Source: Alistipes sp. (GTDB taxonomy: Bacteria; Bacteroidota; Bacteroidia; Bacteroidales; Rikenellaceae). Taken from it: a DNA stretch of 64,000 bases. Both the position numbers and the translations under genes were made by a program. The DNA is taken from the NCBI GenBank assembly GCA_022511345.1, contig JAFLRR010000003.1, positions 62,001 to 126,000 of the forward strand, given 5' to 3'. Positions 9,051 through 16,054 of this stretch are shown here, one piece after another; positions within the stretch are counted from its first letter, which is position 1; every line of letters begins with the position of its first letter. Under the pieces are notes generated by a model. It ran no database searches and was not told where the DNA came from. It saw nothing but the letters and a program-made list of their open reading frames with translations.

Positions 9051-9158
9051 TTCCGCGAGAGGGCAATCGTCTGGTAATACCTAATATAATATATAAGCGG
9101 TCCTGATGATTTGTATAACCCTTCTCGTGCTTTGCCGAAATTGCAGGTCGTGCAAGGA

Positions 9159-9548
9159 TTAACGCTTGCTGAACTGGAACTTGCGACGTGCTCCGGGCTG
9201 TCCGGGCTTCTTACGCTCAACCTCGCGCGAGTCGCGGGTCAGGAATCCGTTCTTCTTCAGAACTGCGCGATACGCCTCGGTGTCGATCTCGCAGAGTGCG
9301 CGAGCAATACCCAGACGAGCCGCCTCGGCCTGTCCCTTGATGCCGCCTCCCGTCAGGTTTACGGTGATGTCGAAGTTAGCCTCGGTACCGGTTGCAAGCA
9401 GAGGCTGCTTTACCTGGTAGCGGAGGATCTCCATCGGGAAGTAGACATCGAGCTCCTTGTGGTTGATTGTAATCTGACCATTGCCCGGCTTCACGAATAC
9501 GCGAGCCACAGCTGCCTTGCGGCGACCTACGGTGTTTACAATTTCCAT
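9159..9548 (-). CDS. rpsI: 30S ribosomal protein S9
   Basis: A 129-residue small-subunit head protein whose C-terminal tail contacts P-site tRNA. It begins MEIVNTVGRRKAAVARVFVKPG, contains LTGGGIKGQAEAARLGIARAL, and ends with the conserved basic tail KKPGQPGARRKFQFSKR, whose last Lys-Arg is characteristic. It starts 5 bp after the rplM stop, so the two are co-transcribed and probably translationally coupled. Confidence 0.97.
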   Translation of the reverse strand: MEIVNTVGRRKAAVARVFVKPGNGQITINHKELDVYFPMEILRYQVKQPLLATGTEANFDITVNLTGGGIKGQAEAARLGIARALCEIDTEAYRAVLKKNGFLTRDSREVERKKPGQPGARRKFQFSKR

Positions 9549-9553
9549 ACTTT

Positions 9554-10009
9554 TTACTTAATCTCGTTCAACTTGATTGTTTCGGGCTGCTGTGCTGCAT
9601 GGGGATGCTCGGCACCGGCATAAACCTTCAGGTTCTTCAGAACGGCTGCACCGAGACGGGTTCTCGGAAGCATGCCCTTCACGGCTTTCTCAACAAGGAA
9701 AGTCGGTTTGCGGGTCAGATACTCGGCGGGCGTGGTGAAACGCTGGCTGCCGGGATATCCCGAGTGACGGGTGTAAACCTTGTCGCTCATCTTCTTGCCT
9801 GTGAGTTTCACTTTCTCGGCGTTGATGACGACCACATAGTCGCCGCAGTCAACGTGCGGAGTGTAACTCGGCTTGTTCTTGCCTCTCAGGATTTTAGCCA
9901 CCTGAGACGCAAGGCGTCCCAATACCTCGTCCGTGGCGTCGATGACGTACCATTTCTTCTCGACGGTCGACGCGTTGGCGGAGATAGTCTTGTAACTTAA
10001 TGAATCCAC
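9554..10009 (-). CDS. rplM: 50S ribosomal protein L13
   Basis: A 151-residue early-assembly protein of the large subunit. Recognisable segments are WYVIDATDEVLGRLASQVAKILRGK, HVDCGDYVVVINAEKVKLTGKK and VEKAVKGMLPRTRLG. It is first in the operon rplM-rpsI-rpsB-tsf. A promoter element lies about 65 nt upstream and the 5' leader starts with a stable stem-loop (10052-10069). Confidence 0.97.
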   Translation of the reverse strand: MDSLSYKTISANASTVEKKWYVIDATDEVLGRLASQVAKILRGKNKPSYTPHVDCGDYVVVINAEKVKLTGKKMSDKVYTRHSGYPGSQRFTTPAEYLTRKPTFLVEKAVKGMLPRTRLGAAVLKNLKVYAGAEHPHAAQQPETIKLNEIK

Positions 10010-10051
10010 TTCGTTTTACGTTTAATTAATACTTGTTGTTTGTAACCTCTT

Positions 10052-10069
10052 GCTCATAACAATATGAGC
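10052..10069 (-). promoter_or_regulatory. 5'-terminal stem-loop of the rplM transcript
   Basis: GCTCATA and TATGAGC form a 7-bp stem with a 4-nt loop, at or a few bases after the predicted transcription start. The second arm contains an ATG opening an 11-codon frame (10057 to 10022) that ends 12 nt before rplM. Confidence 0.5.
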
Positions 10070-10072
10070 GCG

Positions 10073-10080
10073 CAAAGTTA
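10073..10080 (-). promoter_or_regulatory. -7 promoter element of the rplM operon
   Basis: TAACTTTG on the minus strand lies 63 nt upstream of the rplM ATG. Confidence 0.65.
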
Positions 10081-10197
10081 ATAAAAATTTCGATAAAACG
10101 TATCGGTGCGGCAAAAATATTTGAGTTTGAATTTCAGCCTTTTCGCTCAGGCATGTGTGCTGCGGCACCGGTGGCGACGCGTTTCGCCGAAACAAAA

Positions 10198-10221
10198 CGG
10201 ACGGGCTAAACAGCCCGTCCG
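10198..10221 (-). terminator. terminator of the methylmalonyl-CoA decarboxylase operon
   Basis: A 10-bp perfect GC-rich stem CGGACGGGCT (10198-10207) / AGCCCGTCCG (10212-10221) has a 4-nt loop and is followed on the minus strand by TTTTGTTT. Confidence 0.88.
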
Positions 10222-10244
10222 CAACATTGTCGTGTTCTAACTTG

Positions 10245-11459
10245 CTATCCCAGGAACGAAAGCAGGATACCTGCCGCAACGGCCGAACCCACGACGCCTG
10301 CCACATTGGGACCCATGGCGTGCATGAGCAGGAAGTTGCTCGGGTCGTCCTTCTGTCCGACGGTCTGCGATACGCGTGCGGCCATGGGCACGGCCGATAC
10401 GCCTGCCGAACCGATCAGAGGATTGATCTTGTTCTCCTCCTTGCTGAAGAGGTTCATCAGCTTGGCCAGCAGTACGCCGCTTGCGGAGCCTATTCCGAAA
10501 GCAACCACTCCCAGGGCGAGGATGCCCAGCGTGCGGACGTTCAGGAAGGCGTCGGCGGTAGCCGTGGCTCCTACGGTGAGACCCAGGAAGATGACTACGA
10601 TGTTCATCAGTTCGTTCTGCACCGTCTTGCTCAAACGGTCTACGACACCGCACTCCTTCATCAGGTTGCCAAGCATGAGACAGCCGATGAGCGGCGCAGC
10701 GCTCGGCAGCAGCAGAGCTATGATTACCGTGATGACTATCGGGAAGAGAATGCGCTCGAGCTTCGATACGGGACGCAGCGTACGCATGCGAATCATTCGC
10801 TCCTTTTTGGTTGTCAGGGCGCGCATGATGGGCGGCTGGATGACCGGCACCAGAGCCATATAGGAGTAAGCCGCAACGGCAATCGGGCCCAGCAGCTCGG
10901 GCGCCAGGCGCGAGGTGAGGTAGATGGCCGTAGGACCGTCGGCGCCGCCGATGATGCCTATCGAACCCGACTCTGCGGGCGAGAAGCCGAGGGCGAAAGC
11001 GCCGAGGAAGGTGATGAATATGCCTATCTGCGCGGCTGCGCCGAGCAGGAAGCTCTTGGGATTGGCAATCAGCGGGCCGAAGTCGGTCATGGCGCCCACG
11101 CCCACGAATATCAGGCACGGGTATATGCCGAGCTTGACACCTAAATAGAGGTAGTCGAGCAGGCCGGCGCTGTTGACGAATTCGCCCCAGTGTACATGTC
11201 CGCCGGCGAATAGCTCGGTGTGGTACATGTTGGCGAAGGGCAGGTTCGTGAGCAGCATGCCGAATGCGATGGTGAAGAGCAGCAGCGGTTCGAACTTGTG
11301 CTTGATGGCCAGATAGAGCAGCAGGAACGCCACGCCTATCATGGCAATGCTCTTCCATCCGCCCTCGGTCGCGAAGAATCCGTAGATTCCGGTCGACTCG
11401 GCGAAGGTGGCGATGCTGTCCCAGACGAAGCCCGATTCGGAGGTTAAAAAGGTCAGCAT
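10245..11459 (-). CDS. mmdB: Na+-translocating decarboxylase beta subunit (methylmalonyl-CoA decarboxylase type)
   Basis: A 404-residue polytopic inner-membrane subunit that decarboxylates carboxybiotin and exports Na+. The conserved motif [13 protein letters not shown] (near residue 170) and the C-terminal [13 protein letters not shown] and [19 protein letters not shown] are signatures of the OadB/MmdB/GcdB family. About eleven hydrophobic segments are visible. It is the last gene of mce-mmdA-oadG-mmdC-mmdB and starts 4 bp after mmdC. The adjacent epimerase and carboxyltransferase indicate methylmalonyl-CoA rather than oxaloacetate or glutaconyl-CoA as the substrate. Confidence 0.93.
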   Translation of the reverse strand: MLTFLTSESGFVWDSIATFAESTGIYGFFATEGGWKSIAMIGVAFLLLYLAIKHKFEPLLLFTIAFGMLLTNLPFANMYHTELFAGGHVHWGEFVNSAGLLDYLYLGVKLGIYPCLIFVGVGAMTDFGPLIANPKSFLLGAAAQIGIFITFLGAFALGFSPAESGSIGIIGGADGPTAIYLTSRLAPELLGPIAVAAYSYMALVPVIQPPIMRALTTKKERMIRMRTLRPVSKLERILFPIVITVIIALLLPSAAPLIGCLMLGNLMKECGVVDRLSKTVQNELMNIVVIFLGLTVGATATADAFLNVRTLGILALGVVAFGIGSASGVLLAKLMNLFSKEENKINPLIGSAGVSAVPMAARVSQTVGQKDDPSNFLLMHAMGPNVAGVVGSAVAAGILLSFLG

Positions 11460-11463
11460 GGCA

Positions 11464-11934
11464 CTACTCTATTACGATTAAGTTGTCGCCCTCAGCTACC
11501 GTGGCACCCTGCTGAACGAGTATCTGCTTTACCACGCCGCCGTTGGGAGCATCGATGTTGTTCTCCATCTTCATGGCCTCGAGGATCAGAAGCGTCTGTC
11601 CGGCCGAAACCGTGTCGCCGACGTTGACCTTGAGAGCCAGTACGGTGCCTGGCAGCGGGCTCTTTACGGCTGCGCCGGATGCGGGAGCTGCTGAAGCTGC
11701 TGCGGGTGCCGGCGTCGACTGTGCTGCCGATGCGGGCGTGATCTGCGCGCTGCTCGACGACGAGGGTGCGAGCGATACATGCGATTTCGACGAAGGACGA
11801 GCCTTGGCGCCGACGATCTCGACCTCATAGGGAGTGCCGTTGACAATCACGTGAGCGACGGTCGACGATTCGTTGATGCCGTCGATCTGGACGTCGTAGT
11901 TGTATCCGTTGATTTTCAGTGAATAATCTTTCAT
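11464..11934 (-). CDS. mmdC: biotin carboxyl carrier subunit of the decarboxylase (gamma)
   Basis: A 156-residue mobile biotin carrier shuttling CO2 from the carboxyltransferase to the membrane beta subunit. It has an N-terminal segment with a short beta pattern ([17 protein letters not shown]), an Ala/Pro/Ser-rich flexible linker around residues 55-85, and a C-terminal biotinyl domain with the acceptor lysine in EAMKMEN. Length and linker are typical. The gene sits between oadG and mmdB, with 9 and 4 bp spacers. Confidence 0.93.
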   Translation of the reverse strand: MKDYSLKINGYNYDVQIDGINESSTVAHVIVNGTPYEVEIVGAKARPSSKSHVSLAPSSSSSAQITPASAAQSTPAPAAASAAPASGAAVKSPLPGTVLALKVNVGDTVSAGQTLLILEAMKMENNIDAPNGGVVKQILVQQGATVAEGDNLIVIE

Positions 11935-11943
11935 TGCGAATAA

Positions 11944-12303
11944 CTATTTTTTGTTGGGCATATCCGTCAGACCGTGAATCTTCGAGTTCCACGGCGAGTA
12001 TGCGCGTTTGATACTGTGTATGGTCAGCACCTCCGACTCGCGGTCGTGGAATGCGCTCATGTAGAGCCGCAGTGCCGTCATTATGGCGGCTACCTCGTCC
12101 TCGTGGAGCTGGGTGTGTGCTATCGGGCTGCCCGAGACCGTTGCTGCGGTCGTGACGGGCTTCTTGTGCGAGAATATGTATCCGAAAAGCTTCATGACGC
12201 CTATCAGAAGGACGAGCGTCGTGAAGACCAGACAGATGCTTATCAGCGCAATCCACAGCATCTCCGACCACCCCGTTATCGTTGTATTTGCTAAGATAAT
12301 CAT
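11944..12303 (-). CDS. OadG-family small membrane subunit of the decarboxylase
   Basis: A 119-residue protein with a single transmembrane helix (about residues 14-42, LWIALISICLVFTTLVLLIG), followed by a cytosolic tail ending in SPWNSKIHGL, a motif often seen in these subunits. OadG/MmdD proteins stabilise the complex and bridge carboxyltransferase and beta subunit. The identification relies on size, topology and position between mmdA and mmdC more than on sequence conservation, which is low in this family. Confidence 0.8.
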   Translation of the reverse strand: MIILANTTITGWSEMLWIALISICLVFTTLVLLIGVMKLFGYIFSHKKPVTTAATVSGSPIAHTQLHEDEVAAIMTALRLYMSAFHDRESEVLTIHSIKRAYSPWNSKIHGLTDMPNKK

Positions 12304-12315
12304 GATACAGCGGGT

Positions 12316-13878
12316 TTACAGCGGAATATTCGAATGTTTCTTCGGCGGATTCTGCAGGCGCTTGGTAGCCAGCGACTGGAGTGCGCGTATCACGCGGAAG
12401 CGGGTGTTGCGCGGCTCGATGACGTCGTCGATATAGCCGTAGCTTGCAGCGTTGTAGGGATTGGAGAACTTGTCGCGATACTCCTGCTCCTTCTCGGCGA
12501 TGAATGCCGCCTTCTGCTCGGGATCCTCGATTGCGCTCAGCTCCTTGGCGTAGAGGACCTCTACGGCGCCGCTTGCGCCCATGACGGCGATCTCAGCCGA
12601 GGGCCATGCGTAGTTGATGTCGCCGCGGATGTGCTTGGACGACATGACGATGTATGCGCCTCCGTAGGCCTTGCGCAGCGTGACGGTAACCTTGGGAACC
12701 GTAGCCTCGCAATAAGCGAAGAGCAGCTTCGCGCCGTGGGTGATGACGCCGCCGTACTCCTGATGCGTGCCGGGCAGGAAGCCGGGGACATCGACCAGGG
12801 TCACGATGGGAATGTTGAATGCGTCGCAGAAGCGGACGAAGCGCGCAGCCTTGCGGCTGGCGTTGATGTCGAGCACGCCGGCCATGAACTTGGGCTGGTT
12901 GGCGATGATGCCGACGCTCTGTCCGTTGAAGCGGGCGAAGCAGGTGATGATGTTCTTGGCGAAGCCGGCCGACGACTCCAGATACTCGCCGTTGTCGACG
13001 ATGGCGCGAATCACCTCGGTCATGTCATACGGCTTGTTGGGGCTGTCGGGGATTATGTCGTTGAGCGAATCCTCCAGACGGGTTGCCGGGTCGGTGCATA
13101 CAGCCAGCGGAGCATCCTCCATGTTGTTCTGGGGCATGTAAGAGAGCAGGCCGCGTATGAGCGAGAGGCACTCCTCCTCGGTCTCTACCGCGAACTGGGC
13201 CACACCCGACTTTGTGGTGTGCATCGTCGCGCCGCCCAGCTGCTCCTGAGTAACATCCTCGCCCGTCACGGTCTTGACGACCTTCGGGCCGGTGAGGAAC
13301 ATGTTCGAGGTCTGCTTCTTCATGATGATGAAGTCGGTCAGTGCCGGCGAATATACCGCACCGCCGGCGCAGGGGCCGAGTATGGCCGAGATCTGGGGTA
13401 CGACACCCGAGGCCATCACGTTTCTCTGGAAGATATTGGCATATCCGGCCAGAGCGTTCACTCCCTCCTGGATGCGGGCGCCGCCCGAGTCGTTGAGACA
13501 GATGCAGGGAGCTCCGTTTCGCATGGCCATATCCTGAACCTTGCAAATCTTCTCGGCCATGGTTATCGACAGCGAGCCTGCGCTGACGGTGAAGTCCTGC
13601 GCATATATGTAAACCAGGCGGCCGTCGATGGTGCCGTAGCCGGTTACCACGCCGTCGCCGAACGAATGGCTCTTCTCCATGCCGAAGTTGTAGCAGCGAT
13701 GGGTGACGAACATGTCGAACTCCTCGAAACTGCCCTCGTCGAGCAGCATCTTTATGCGCTCGCGGGCCGTGTACTTGCCTTTGGCATGCTGGGCGTCGAT
13801 GCGTTTCTGTCCGCCGCCCATGCGCGCCGTTTCGCGGTTTTCGATAAGTTTGTTGATTTTATTCTGAATCTCACTCAT
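12316..13878 (-). CDS. mmdA: methylmalonyl-CoA decarboxylase carboxyltransferase (alpha) subunit
   Basis: A 520-residue cytosolic biotin-dependent carboxyltransferase with two crotonase-like halves. It opens like other acyl-CoA carboxyltransferases ([21 protein letters not shown]) and contains [12 protein letters not shown], the oxyanion segment [28 protein letters not shown] and [12 protein letters not shown]. The product moves CO2 from methylmalonyl-CoA to biotin on MmdC, giving propionyl-CoA. Very similar proteins are propionyl-CoA carboxylase beta subunits; the operon context with the membrane beta subunit decides for the decarboxylase. Confidence 0.93.
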   Translation of the reverse strand: MSEIQNKINKLIENRETARMGGGQKRIDAQHAKGKYTARERIKMLLDEGSFEEFDMFVTHRCYNFGMEKSHSFGDGVVTGYGTIDGRLVYIYAQDFTVSAGSLSITMAEKICKVQDMAMRNGAPCICLNDSGGARIQEGVNALAGYANIFQRNVMASGVVPQISAILGPCAGGAVYSPALTDFIIMKKQTSNMFLTGPKVVKTVTGEDVTQEQLGGATMHTTKSGVAQFAVETEEECLSLIRGLLSYMPQNNMEDAPLAVCTDPATRLEDSLNDIIPDSPNKPYDMTEVIRAIVDNGEYLESSAGFAKNIITCFARFNGQSVGIIANQPKFMAGVLDINASRKAARFVRFCDAFNIPIVTLVDVPGFLPGTHQEYGGVITHGAKLLFAYCEATVPKVTVTLRKAYGGAYIVMSSKHIRGDINYAWPSAEIAVMGASGAVEVLYAKELSAIEDPEQKAAFIAEKEQEYRDKFSNPYNAASYGYIDDVIEPRNTRFRVIRALQSLATKRLQNPPKKHSNIPL

Positions 13879-13903
13879 AATGGTACGGGTTCAGTTTACT
13901 GGT

Positions 13904-14314
13904 TTATTTGTTCTTGTCTTCGCAGAGCTCGGTGAGGATTCCCTGTGTGGATTTGGGGTGCAGGAAAGCTATGGTCATGCCTTCGGCGCCCTTGCGCGGG
14001 GTTTTGTCGATGAGGCGGATGCCCTTCTCCTCTGCGTCGGCCAGCTGCTCCTCGATGTTCTCGCAGGCCAGAGCCATGTGGTGGATGCCGACGCCGCGGT
14101 TCTCGATGTACTTTGCGATGGTCGACTCTTCGGAGGTCGGCTCCAGAAGCTCGATTTTGGTCTGACCGAGCATGAAGAAAGCGGTCTTGACCTTCTGGTC
14201 GGGAACCTCTTCCACTGCGTAACACTTGAGTCCGAGCACGTTCTCCCAGTAGGGAACAGCCTCTTCGAGACTCTTCACGGCGATGCCGAGATGTTCGATA
14301 TGAGATACTTTCAT
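13904..14314 (-). CDS. mce: methylmalonyl-CoA epimerase
   Basis: A 136-residue VOC/glyoxalase-fold enzyme interconverting (S)- and (R)-methylmalonyl-CoA. The N-terminus MKVSHIEHLGIAVKSLEEAVPYW, the middle KIELLEPTSEES and GVGIHHMALACENIEEQL, and the end FLHPKSTQGILTEL follow the family pattern, with metal ligands in the HLGIAV, HHMAL and LLEP segments. It is first in the decarboxylase operon, which fits the succinate-to-propionate route. A promoter element lies 54 nt upstream. Confidence 0.93.
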   Translation of the reverse strand: MKVSHIEHLGIAVKSLEEAVPYWENVLGLKCYAVEEVPDQKVKTAFFMLGQTKIELLEPTSEESTIAKYIENRGVGIHHMALACENIEEQLADAEEKGIRLIDKTPRKGAEGMTIAFLHPKSTQGILTELCEDKNK

Positions 14315-14367
14315 AAATATAAATGTAGTTAGTTTAGTTCAAACTGAAGCCATTTTTGCGGCGCACA

Positions 14368-14375
14368 CAAAGATA
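14368..14375 (-). promoter_or_regulatory. -7 promoter element of the mce-mmd operon
   Basis: TATCTTTG on the minus strand lies 53 nt before the mce ATG. Confidence 0.65.
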
Positions 14376-14541
14376 ATCCTAAATTCGGGAATATTAAAAA
14401 TATTTCGGGATAATTTTCAACTTTTTTTCACCTCTCTTCTGAACTCTCTCCGATGCGGGCCGAAACGGCCTCTGCAGCGCCGCTGCGGTGCATGCAAAGG
14501 ACTCTTGCGATATGGAGCGGAGAACAAAACGGTCGAAAAAT

Positions 14542-14572
14542 TTTGTTCTGCCGGCCTCATGAATTATCTTTG
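14542..14572 (+). promoter_or_regulatory. promoter of the Na+/solute symporter gene
   Basis: TTTG (14542-14545) and TATCTTTG (14565-14572) are separated by 19 nt. The ATG at 14603 lies downstream, which rules out the longer open frame beginning at 14453. Confidence 0.75.
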
Positions 14573-14602
14573 CTGCAGCATTGCACCATCCTTCATCTGA
14601 AC

Positions 14603-16054
14603 ATGGAATCTACTGCAGTTATGATAACGGTTGCGGCTTATGCCGCTGTGCTGTTCGCAGCGGCGCTGCTGTCGGGCCGCAAAGCCGACAATGACGGTTT
14701 TTTCACCGGAAACCGCCGCACCAACCGTTACATGGCTGCCGCCGCGATGATAGGCGCCGCCATGTCGGGCGTGACATTCATATCGGTGCCGGGCTCGGTC
14801 GGACACGATGCCTTCTCGTATATGCAGATGGTGGCCGGGTTCACGGTCGGGCAGCTGGTCGTGGCATTCGTGCTGGTGCCTCTCTTCTACCGGTTGAAGG
14901 TCGTGTCGCTTTACGAGTATCTCGAGGAGCGCTTCGGGACGGTGTCGCACAAGACGGGCGCATGGTTCTTTTTTGTCTCCAAACTCGCAGGCGCTTCGTT
15001 GAAGATATATGTGGTGTGCACCGTCATGCAGGCGCTGGTGTTCGATGCCTGGGGCGTTCCGGTGGCGGTAAATGCTGCTGCAACGACGGCTTTGGTGTGG
15101 CTGTACACGCTGCGCGGGGGCGTAAAGTCGCTCATCTGGACCGATGCGCTGCATACGCTGTGCCTTGTGGCAAGCGTGGCGCTTTGCACCATCTTCATAA
15201 TCAAGGCTATGGACATGTCCGCATCCGATGCGGTCTCGGCCGTCAGGGAGAGCCCGCTGTCGAGGATGCTGTTTTTCGACGACCCTTCGTCCGACCGCTA
15301 CTTCTGGAAGATGTTCATGGCCGGAGTATTCGTGCTGATAGCCATGACGGGACTCGACCAGGATATGATGCAGCGCAATCTGAGCTGCCGCACGCCGCGC
15401 GATTCGCAGGTCAACATAGTGATAACGGCGGTGTGTCAGGCCGTCGTTATCATGATGTTTTTGGTGCTGGGCGTACTGATGTTTATATATATGGAGCGGA
15501 CAGGCATGGCTGTGCCGGCCAAAGGCGACCTCGTATTCCCGGCTGTGGCCACAAGCGGAGGACTTCCGGCCGTTGTGGGCGCAGTGTTCGTGCTGGGCAT
15601 GATTGCCAGCACGTGGTCGTCGGCAGGTTCGGCGCTGACTGCGCTGACGACATCCTACACCATAGATATAGCAGGTGCGCGCGGCGAGGATGAGACCAGT
15701 CTGAGGCGCCGCCGGATGCGTGTGCATAGTGCCGTGGCAGTCTCGATGTTCGTTGCGGTGCTGCTGTTTGCCCGGCTGGCCGATGACAGCGCGATAAATT
15801 TGATATTCAAAGTGGTATCTTATACTTACGGACCCATATTGGGCATGTTCTGTTTCGGTATGCTTACGCGGCGCCGTATACGCGACTCCTTCATGCCTTT
15901 CATAGCCGTTGCAGCTCCCCTGCTGTGCGCTTTGCTGCAGCATGTGGCCTCGGCCAGGTTCGGTTACAGCATAGGCTTTGAATTGTTGATATACAATGCA
16001 GCCCTTACGGCTGCTGGAATGTTTGCTGCAGGTTGCGGTTATGAAAAGAGTTAG
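14603..16054 (+). CDS. sodium:solute symporter family transporter
   Basis: A 483-residue inner-membrane protein with about 12-13 transmembrane helices of the SSS (LeuT-fold) family. Indicative segments are DGFFTGNRRTNRYMAAAAMIGAAMSGVTFISVPG near the N-terminus, LYEYLEERFG, and the conserved region MTGLDQDMMQRNLSCRTPRDSQ. The substrate cannot be told from sequence; SSS members carry sugars, amino acids, sialic acid and others. The start at 14603 follows a well-spaced promoter. Its last 14 bases overlap the next gene, so the two are likely translationally coupled, and the transporter may feed on products released by that secreted amidase-like protein (inference). Confidence 0.88.
   Translation: MESTAVMITVAAYAAVLFAAALLSGRKADNDGFFTGNRRTNRYMAAAAMIGAAMSGVTFISVPGSVGHDAFSYMQMVAGFTVGQLVVAFVLVPLFYRLKVVSLYEYLEERFGTVSHKTGAWFFFVSKLAGASLKIYVVCTVMQALVFDAWGVPVAVNAAATTALVWLYTLRGGVKSLIWTDALHTLCLVASVALCTIFIIKAMDMSASDAVSAVRESPLSRMLFFDDPSSDRYFWKMFMAGVFVLIAMTGLDQDMMQRNLSCRTPRDSQVNIVITAVCQAVVIMMFLVLGVLMFIYMERTGMAVPAKGDLVFPAVATSGGLPAVVGAVFVLGMIASTWSSAGSALTALTTSYTIDIAGARGEDETSLRRRRMRVHSAVAVSMFVAVLLFARLADDSAINLIFKVVSYTYGPILGMFCFGMLTRRRIRDSFMPFIAVAAPLLCALLQHVASARFGYSIGFELLIYNAALTAAGMFAAGCGYEKS

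Noticed and set aside
11664..11846. Small Arg/Pro/Ser-rich frame inside mmdC
   Set aside because: It is a shadow of the Ala/Pro-rich linker region of the biotin carrier.
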